64,000 nt of DNA from Kibdelosporangium banguiense (lineage in GTDB: Bacteria; Actinomycetota; Actinomycetes; Mycobacteriales; Pseudonocardiaceae). The notes below the pieces were generated by a model that saw only the letters and a list, made by a program, of their open reading frames with translations, was not told the origin of the DNA and ran no database searches. The stretch lies in the NCBI RefSeq assembly GCF_017876405.1, contig NZ_JAGINW010000001.1, positions 9,065,203 to 9,129,202 of the forward strand, read 5' to 3'. Below, in pieces: positions 59,377 through 64,000 of the stretch; the first letter of the stretch is position 1; every line of letters begins with the position of its first letter. The position numbers and the translations under genes were made by a program.

Positions 59377-59898
59377 ATGGCCACCACGATCCCGGTGCCG
59401 ATCGAGTTCTCGCTGCCTGACGGATGGGTGTCGGCACCGCCGGACGAGGTCGGGTCGCCGCATGTCGCGTTCGTCGCGCTGCGACCGCCGGCCAGCAATG
59501 GGTTCACGCCGAACATCACGATCAGCGGCGAGGTCCGTGGCGACATCCAGCTGGGTGTCGTCGCCGACGAGGCGCTGGCGAACATGCAGACCGAGGTGGG
59601 TCCCGGCAACGTCATGCTGGGCAAGCGCACCGAGGCCGGCTCACCGGCCAGTCCGGGCCTCACCCAGGCGCTGCGGATGCGGATCAACCTCAACGGCCGG
59701 CCGCAGGATGTCGCGCAGCTGCAGGTGTTCCTGGGCATGCAGGACGTACGTGACCCGCGGCGCCAGGCGGTCCTGCGGATCGTGCTGACCGCGACCCCGG
59801 ACCGGTTCGATCAGGTGATCGGCGACTTCCAGCAGTTCATCTCGACCATCCGGCCCGAGCAGGCCGCAGCACACACCCACAACGGGGGCAGGCGATGA
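59377..59898 (+). CDS. LpqN/DcrB-like (DUF1795-type) protein
   Basis: A 173-residue protein with the PsbP/DcrB-like fold pattern: IPVPIEFSLPDGWVSAPPDE, NGFTPNITISGEV, QVFLGMQDVRDPRRQAVLRIVLTATPDRFDQVIGDFQQFISTI. It has no signal peptide or lipobox. AGGGAG precedes the ATG and its stop overlaps the next start by four bases. Such small proteins commonly accompany EspC and YbaB-like genes around actinobacterial T7SS effectors, perhaps as cytoplasmic adaptors. The role is unproven. Confidence 0.65.
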   Translation: MATTIPVPIEFSLPDGWVSAPPDEVGSPHVAFVALRPPASNGFTPNITISGEVRGDIQLGVVADEALANMQTEVGPGNVMLGKRTEAGSPASPGLTQALRMRINLNGRPQDVAQLQVFLGMQDVRDPRRQAVLRIVLTATPDRFDQVIGDFQQFISTIRPEQAAAHTHNGGRR

Positions 59899-60428
59899 CA
59901 GAGTGGGCCGAGCGCCTGGCGCGCAGGATCGAGGCGATCGACAGCGCCGCCGTGGACAACCGGCTGCGTGCCGAGTCCTACCGCCAGCTGACCGAGGATC
60001 TCAAGCAGGCCGACGGCACCGCGACCTCGCCGGACGGTGTGGTCACGGTGGTAGCCGGGGCGGGCGGCGCGTTGAAGTCGATCACGTTCAGCCAGTCGGT
60101 CCACAGTGTCCCGCCCGCGGCACTGTCCACAATCGTCATGCAGACCATCGCCAGAGCACAGGCCGACGCCGCACGCTCCCAGGCCGACGCAGTCCGGCGT
60201 GGCCTGGGCAGCACTGAGTTGCTCGACCGCGTCCTGGCCGAGGAGGAACGCGTTTTCGGCGACGAGCCGACCCGCGCGCCCGCCTTCCCCGCCACCCGGC
60301 CCGTCCAGCAGCCTGTTCAGGCTGTCCAGCCGCTCCAGGCCGGCCGCGGCAGGCACTCGCGGCACGCGGCGCCGGACAACGACGACTTCGAGGACGGTTT
60401 CGACATCTACCAGCGGAACCGCCGGTGA
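59895..60428 (+). CDS. YbaB/EbfC family protein
   Basis: A 177-residue protein. The N-terminal 110 residues match the YbaB/EbfC nucleoid-associated family (YRQLTEDLKQADGTATSPDGVVTVVAGAGGALKSITFS, STIVMQTIARAQADAARSQADAV), followed by a Pro/Gln/Asp-rich disordered tail. In actinobacteria these YbaB variants cluster with T7SS substrates and may be chaperones rather than DNA-binding proteins. ATGA overlaps with the preceding gene and GTGA with the next. Confidence 0.82.
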   Translation: MTEWAERLARRIEAIDSAAVDNRLRAESYRQLTEDLKQADGTATSPDGVVTVVAGAGGALKSITFSQSVHSVPPAALSTIVMQTIARAQADAARSQADAVRRGLGSTELLDRVLAEEERVFGDEPTRAPAFPATRPVQQPVQAVQPLQAGRGRHSRHAAPDNDDFEDGFDIYQRNRR

Positions 60429-61162
60429 GCCCGGCGCTGATCATCGTCATCGTCGTCGGCGGCCTCATCGTCGTGGCCGGTCTGCTCATCGCGATGATGA
60501 TCTGGCTACGCAAGTCGTACGACACCGAAGAAGGCGCGATCCTCGAGCGCCTGCACGCGGAGGCTCCCCAGCGGGGTTGGACGTTCTCCGAACGCGCCGA
60601 CGCCTACACCCAGGTGTTCAACGACCTGGAGCGGCACCGCAAACTGTCCGAGCCCGTCGTCGGCTTTGCCGGCTCCCCCAAGGCTTTGCGGGCACACGAC
60701 GTCGTGTCCGGGCAGCACCGCGGCCGAACCTTCGTGGCAGCCAGATTCCACATCAGCCAGCCCCCGGACACCCGCCAGGGCGGCGGCTGGTCGGACACAT
60801 TCGCGATCTGGGTCAGCACGCCGGCCCCGGCCCCAACCCTCGACGTGCGCTCAGTACCGCGCGCCCAGAGCGTCATCGGCGACAGCCTGGGCGTCGGCGA
60901 CCTGCGTATCGGCCACCCCGAGTTCGACGCCCGATACCAGGTCACGGCCGAGAACGAGCAGTTCGCCCGCGCAGTGCTCACGCCCCACCTGATGGACTTC
61001 ATGCTCGGTGACGGCCGCGACTTCCGCGGCTTCTGGATCCGCGGCGGCCAGCTCGAAGTCCTCGACACCGTCAGCGACCACCGCGACCCGGCCCAACTGG
61101 TACCCGCCCTCGACCTGCGCTGCGACATCCTCGACCGCGTCCCCTCGCAGGCCTGGGCCTAG
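60425..61162 (+). CDS. Membrane-anchored protein of T7SS island, unknown function
   Basis: A 245-residue protein with one N-terminal helix (LIIVIVVGGLIVVAGLLIAMMIWL) followed by a soluble part with beta strands and repeated aromatic positions (GWTFSERADAYTQVF, TFVAARFHIS, FAIWVSTPAP, DFRGFWIRGGQLEVLD). Topology suggests a cytoplasmic or exterior C-domain anchored once. I do not recognise the family. The GTG start overlaps the YbaB-like stop (GTGA), so it belongs to the same four- or five-gene operon. Confidence 0.7.
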   Translation: MSPALIIVIVVGGLIVVAGLLIAMMIWLRKSYDTEEGAILERLHAEAPQRGWTFSERADAYTQVFNDLERHRKLSEPVVGFAGSPKALRAHDVVSGQHRGRTFVAARFHISQPPDTRQGGGWSDTFAIWVSTPAPAPTLDVRSVPRAQSVIGDSLGVGDLRIGHPEFDARYQVTAENEQFARAVLTPHLMDFMLGDGRDFRGFWIRGGQLEVLDTVSDHRDPAQLVPALDLRCDILDRVPSQAWA

Positions 61163-61187
61163 CGTTCGGAAAGGCCCAGCAAGGCGC

Positions 61188-61481
61188 TCAGCCCGGCTCG
61201 CCGAGCACAACCTCAGCCGCCGGGTCACCGCTGTGCTCCCAAGCCACCTGGCCGCGATGATCCTCGCCGCCCGCAGCGACGTCGTCTGCCTGGTACCCGA
61301 CGCAGCCCTCTTACCGCTCACCGAACCCGCCGCCGCACTCGGCCTACAACTCCTCGATATCCCCCTGCCACTGCCGCCACTGACCATCGGCATGGCCTGG
61401 CATCCCCGCCACGCCGCCGACGGCGGACACCACTGGCTACGTAACGCCGTCCGCCGGACTGTCCAGGCACCCAAGACCTGA
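61188..61481 (+). pseudogene. C-terminal fragment of a LysR-type regulator
   Basis: About 97 codons match the end of a LysR effector-binding domain: LAEHNLSRRVTAVLPSHLAA, ARSDVVCLVPDAALLPL, then LPLPPLTIGMAWHPRHAADGGHHWLR, a typical LysR tail. The N-terminal HTH and first lobe are absent, and no start codon fits. The fragment begins right after the membrane-anchored protein gene, so insertion of the T7SS genes or a deletion probably removed the rest. Confidence 0.72.
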
Positions 61482-61505
61482 ACAGCGCCCCGGCACTGGG
61501 ATGCT

Positions 61506-61931
61506 GTGCGCGTGGCGACAGATCTTGAGATCGGGAACGCGTTGGCCGGGCTGGATGTCGACCAGGTGCCGTTCGAGGGCAAGTGGCACACCGCGCCCTA
61601 TCCGGAGCGCGAAGTGGCCGGGCGGACCTGCGCGATCCTGGTGGACGACCCGGGCATCCAGCAGCTGGTGGTGAGCCGGGACAACGGCGAAGTGCTGCTC
61701 GCCGACAGCGACAGCACCGAACTGGTCAACCGGTCACTGGCCCAGTTCGCCACGTCCATCCAGATCTACCTGGATGCCAGGCAGCAAGCCGAATCCATCA
61801 ACGACGACAAAGCGTTCCGCAAGAACGGCAAGCGCGCCCGCACCGCGATCCGCAAAGCCGACCGGCACGCCGTCCGCGGCGAGAACCAGTTCTGGTCGGT
61901 GGCCACCGAGGAACTCGGCTACGGCATGTAG
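61506..61931 (+). CDS. SUKH-like immunity protein
   Basis: A 141-residue acidic protein. The pattern GEVLLADSDSTELVNRSLAQFATSIQIYL followed by a helical stretch and FWSVATEELGYGM resembles SUKH-4-type immunity proteins, which neutralise nuclease and deaminase toxins of polymorphic systems. It lies 360 bases before an HNH nuclease toxin on the same strand, so immunity to that toxin is the natural inference, though immunity genes more often follow the toxin. Start is uncertain: GTG at 61506 or 61512, neither with a strong ribosome site. Confidence 0.65.
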   Translation: MRVATDLEIGNALAGLDVDQVPFEGKWHTAPYPEREVAGRTCAILVDDPGIQQLVVSRDNGEVLLADSDSTELVNRSLAQFATSIQIYLDARQQAESINDDKAFRKNGKRARTAIRKADRHAVRGENQFWSVATEELGYGM

Positions 61932-61975
61932 TTGTTTGTTGCCACGGCTATCCCGTCGTTGGGAGACTGGCAGGC

Positions 61976-62299
61976 GTGGACGAATCGATCGATGTTGACA
62001 CCGCAGCACTGGTCAGCCACGCACGCACGTTGACCGGCCTGGTGGGCGAGTTGCGTGCGGCGCTCGATGCCGCCCGGTCGGTGAGTCTGAGCAGTGATGC
62101 CTACGGCGAGACGGCCCGGCCGGCAGCAGTGAAGTTGGAGAGCGCCGCGCAGGACGGACAGGCAGCCATCAAGGCCGGTGTCGACGCGGTCGACCGCACG
62201 GGCGCCAAACTCCGGGATTCGGCGGCCGCCTACGAAAACCGTGACTCCGCGGAGGCCGCGCGGATGGCCAGAGTCGAGGGAGAGGTTGCCACCTCATGA
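61976..62299 (+). CDS. EspC-like T7SS partner protein
   Basis: A 107-residue helical protein: IDVDTAALVSHARTLTGLVGELRAALDAARS, then LESAAQDGQAAIKAGVDAVDRTGAKLRDSAAAYENRDSAEAAR. YENRD fits the YxxxD/E secretion signal near the C-terminus. Of the EspC/ESX-associated class, it is the likely secretion partner of the HNH toxin, whose ATG overlaps its stop by four bases. GTG start at 61976; longer readings lie in a shadow frame of the immunity gene. Confidence 0.75.
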   Translation: MDESIDVDTAALVSHARTLTGLVGELRAALDAARSVSLSSDAYGETARPAAVKLESAAQDGQAAIKAGVDAVDRTGAKLRDSAAAYENRDSAEAARMARVEGEVATS

Positions 62300-63567
62300 C
62301 TTCCGCTCCAGCCATGACCGGCGCCGAGGCCGACCGTTACCTCAATGAGGCGCAACAGCTGGTCAAGAACATCACCAGCGGCCGGTGGATCGCCGGTGGG
62401 CTGCAGGCCGGTGGCGGGATGGCGGCACTGGACGACCGGGCCAGGCCGGTCGACCAGCTCAACGCCGCCGGGCTCGGCTGGTTCGCCCCGCAGGTCCAGC
62501 CGCTGCAGGACGCGTACGACCGGATGGCCGGGTCCGCGTCAGCCGTCCAGTCGTTCACCGACGCTTGGCGACGTGCCTCGGACGCGGTGCGCGCGGTGTC
62601 CGAACGGCTCGCCGGTTGCGCGCCGACGGAAACCGCGAAGTGGTGCGATGTCGCGGGTGACAAGTACCGCGCTCGCGCCGCCGAGATCGCCACGGCTTTG
62701 GCTGGCGTAGCCGCATTGTGCGAAGCCAAGAGCGCGGCCGCGGTGGCGATGGCAGAGGTGGTGGCGGATACCCGCAAGCGCATCGGCGAGCTGCTGGCCG
62801 GTCTGGTGCGCGACCTGATCTCCAGCGTGGGACAGGCCCGCGCGGTGCAGGGTGGCCTGACCGTGCAGATCGTGGCCGACGGCAGCAGGATGATCGACTC
62901 CTACGCCGCACCCATCGCCGCACTTGAGCAGAACCTGCGCGACAGCGTGCACAACCTCATCCAGCTACCCGGCAGTGATGGCCGCGCGAATCAGTTCATC
63001 ACCGACCAGCAGGCGGTCGACTCGGCCGGCTGGTTCGGGCAGGTCTACCAGATCCTCATCGACATCCTGACCAACGAGAAGGGTGGCGGCAGGATCCTCG
63101 AACCGTCATCGCCAGGTACCGTCCCGCAACGCGCCGGTCCCCGCACGACACCGAGACCGAACCCGCAAACGCAGAACAACTCCAGCGGCACCGTGCCCAC
63201 ATCCGTCCCGCCCATCCCCCCGATCCTGCTCACCGGCCGGAATGTGGCGCAGAACCGGGTGGGATGGTGGTACCCGCAGGTCGTCGACCGGCGGACGATG
63301 CGGATGATCGAATACCCGGGCGACGGCCTGGTCAAAGTACCGCTCGAACAGCGTGTGCCCCCGCTGACGGGCATGGACAAGGCGGCCTATATCAGGGAGT
63401 TCTACCGGCGCGGCCACCAGCTCGCGCCCGGCGCCACGTGGGACGGGGTGGACCTGCACCACATCCGGCCCCGGGAATACGGTGGCACGAACGATTTCGA
63501 CAACCTCGTCCCAGTGGATCGCGCGGCCCACCGGGAGTTGTTCAACCGCTGGTGGGCGGATTACTAG
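62296..63567 (+). CDS. T7SS polymorphic toxin with C-terminal HNH nuclease domain
   Basis: A 423-residue toxin. The N-terminal 260 residues are helical, WXG-like delivery regions (FAPQVQPLQDAYDRMAGSASAVQSF, RARAAEIATALAGVAALCEA). A Pro/Thr/Asn linker follows (about 275-315), then a nuclease domain: WYPQVVDRRTMRMIEYPGDG, YIREFYRRGHQL, and the HNH core DLHHIRPREYGGTNDFDNLVPV with AAHRELFNRWW, giving His-His, Asn and His in the expected spacing. Such domains degrade DNA in competitor cells. It is translationally coupled to the EspC-like partner; the SUKH-like protein upstream is the candidate immunity factor. The 3' end overlaps the convergent YbaB gene by four bases. Confidence 0.88.
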   Translation: MTSAPAMTGAEADRYLNEAQQLVKNITSGRWIAGGLQAGGGMAALDDRARPVDQLNAAGLGWFAPQVQPLQDAYDRMAGSASAVQSFTDAWRRASDAVRAVSERLAGCAPTETAKWCDVAGDKYRARAAEIATALAGVAALCEAKSAAAVAMAEVVADTRKRIGELLAGLVRDLISSVGQARAVQGGLTVQIVADGSRMIDSYAAPIAALEQNLRDSVHNLIQLPGSDGRANQFITDQQAVDSAGWFGQVYQILIDILTNEKGGGRILEPSSPGTVPQRAGPRTTPRPNPQTQNNSSGTVPTSVPPIPPILLTGRNVAQNRVGWWYPQVVDRRTMRMIEYPGDGLVKVPLEQRVPPLTGMDKAAYIREFYRRGHQLAPGATWDGVDLHHIRPREYGGTNDFDNLVPVDRAAHRELFNRWWADY

Positions 63568-64000
63568 ATATCCTCCATCACAACGGGTTCCTGCCAGTCG
63601 TCGTCCTCAGCGCGGCTAGGGCGTCGCGTGTTTTCGTTGGCGGGCGGCGGATCCGCGCGTTCCGCATGCCCCGACCATGCCTGTCTGGGCGGCGGTGGCG
63701 GGAACATCTGGCGGGCGTCGGCGACGAGCAGGTGCGTGGTGGTATCCGCCGTGCCGAGCGCGCCGGTCATGACCTGCTGCAACAGATCCGGGATCCGGGC
63801 CTGCGCCCTGCGCATGCACGCCATGATCTCGTCCGCCACCTGCGGCAACGGCCTCTGGTAGCCGCGCTCGCGCAGCACCAGGTCGGTCATCAGCCCGTTG
63901 GCGGACACAGTCACCCGCACCGAACCGTCCGGTGAGACCTCGGTGACCGACATGCGCGAGACCTGCTCGTTCAACTCCTGGTACCGCCGGGCGTTCTCAG
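63564..64000 (-). CDS. YbaB/EbfC family protein (5' end outside window)
   Basis: The frame is open to the right edge, so the gene is partial. Visible residues show the YbaB family pattern: ENARRYQELNEQVSRMSVTEVSPDGSVRVTVSANGLMTDLVL, then VADEIMACMRRAQARIPDLLQQVM, ending in a Pro/Arg/Asp-rich tail. A TTG at 63974 opens a shorter reading but homology extends through it, so the real start lies beyond the window. It is convergent with the HNH toxin gene and shares four bases with it. It is a second YbaB-like gene in this island, which again links the family to T7SS effector loci. Confidence 0.8.
   Translation of the reverse strand, partial: ENARRYQELNEQVSRMSVTEVSPDGSVRVTVSANGLMTDLVLRERGYQRPLPQVADEIMACMRRAQARIPDLLQQVMTGALGTADTTTHLLVADARQMFPPPPPRQAWSGHAERADPPPANENTRRPSRAEDDDWQEPVVMEDI

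Overview
The window is GC-rich actinobacterial DNA, most likely from a soil actinomycete of the order Pseudonocardiales (Amycolatopsis, Kibdelosporangium, Lentzea or Saccharothrix-like). This placement is inferred from strong third-position GC bias, many GTG starts, twin-arginine and lipobox signal peptides, a STAND/WD40 ATPase, type VII secretion (T7SS) substrates, several TetR/MarR/ECF regulators and secreted plant-polysaccharide enzymes. No rRNA, tRNA, CRISPR array, insertion sequence or phage gene was seen. Much of the window looks like accessory chromosome arm: regulators with their own small operons, secreted enzymes, and six or seven gene remnants.

Layout. 1-3 kb: end of a SigG-like ECF sigma factor, a TetR/DUF202 membrane operon with its operator, a class F sortase, and an SDR remnant. 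3.3-5.7 kb: a secreted SGNH-type hydrolase divergent from a tannase/feruloyl esterase, with a perfect CebR-type operator between them. 5.8-10.9 kb: a 1200-residue HTH-STAND-WD40 protein, two small secreted proteins and a broken propeller/PKD gene. 10.9-17.2 kb: three regulator/target sets (TetR-DUF1772, a TolB-like propeller protein, GbsR/MarR-ABC exporter). 17.3-18.8 kb: NodB deacetylase lipoprotein. 18.9-21.3 kb: decayed thiopeptide/azoline RiPP genes and a secreted protein interrupted by an amber codon. 21.6-28 kb: SigG-like sigma factor with a divergent DHFR-like reductase, a penicillin-binding protein lacking all catalytic motifs, and an RHH-DUF4097-DrrAB-type operon. 28.2-29.1 kb: streptogrisin-like protease.

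29.2-39.9 kb is the best-organised system: a minus-strand operon (sugar-binding lipoprotein, two permeases, hydroxyacid dehydrogenase, DUF2264 protein, two GH30 enzymes), almost every junction being a 4-base overlap, divergent from a DeoR-HTH/LacI-sensor chimeric regulator. The enzyme set points to beta-1,6-galactan/glucuronic-acid side chains of plant arabinogalactan proteins. Together with the CebR-type box, tannase/feruloyl esterase and pectate lyase it suggests a plant-litter lifestyle.

39.9-57.5 kb: an ECF sigma factor fused to an anti-sigma-like zinc finger and membrane/extracellular domains, a MarR/VOC pair with duplicated operators, a mycothiol-isomerase-like/cupin/methyltransferase operon, an unrecognised two-domain glycosyltransferase coupled to a HemN-like radical SAM enzyme, a P450, thioesterase, SDR, carboxylesterase, a pectate lyase behind LacI-type palindromes, and an acyl-CoA dehydrogenase. 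57.6-64 kb: a T7SS substrate island with EspC-like helpers, YbaB-family proteins, a Gly/Ala-rich secreted protein, a SUKH-like immunity protein and an HNH nuclease toxin; the last gene runs off the right edge.
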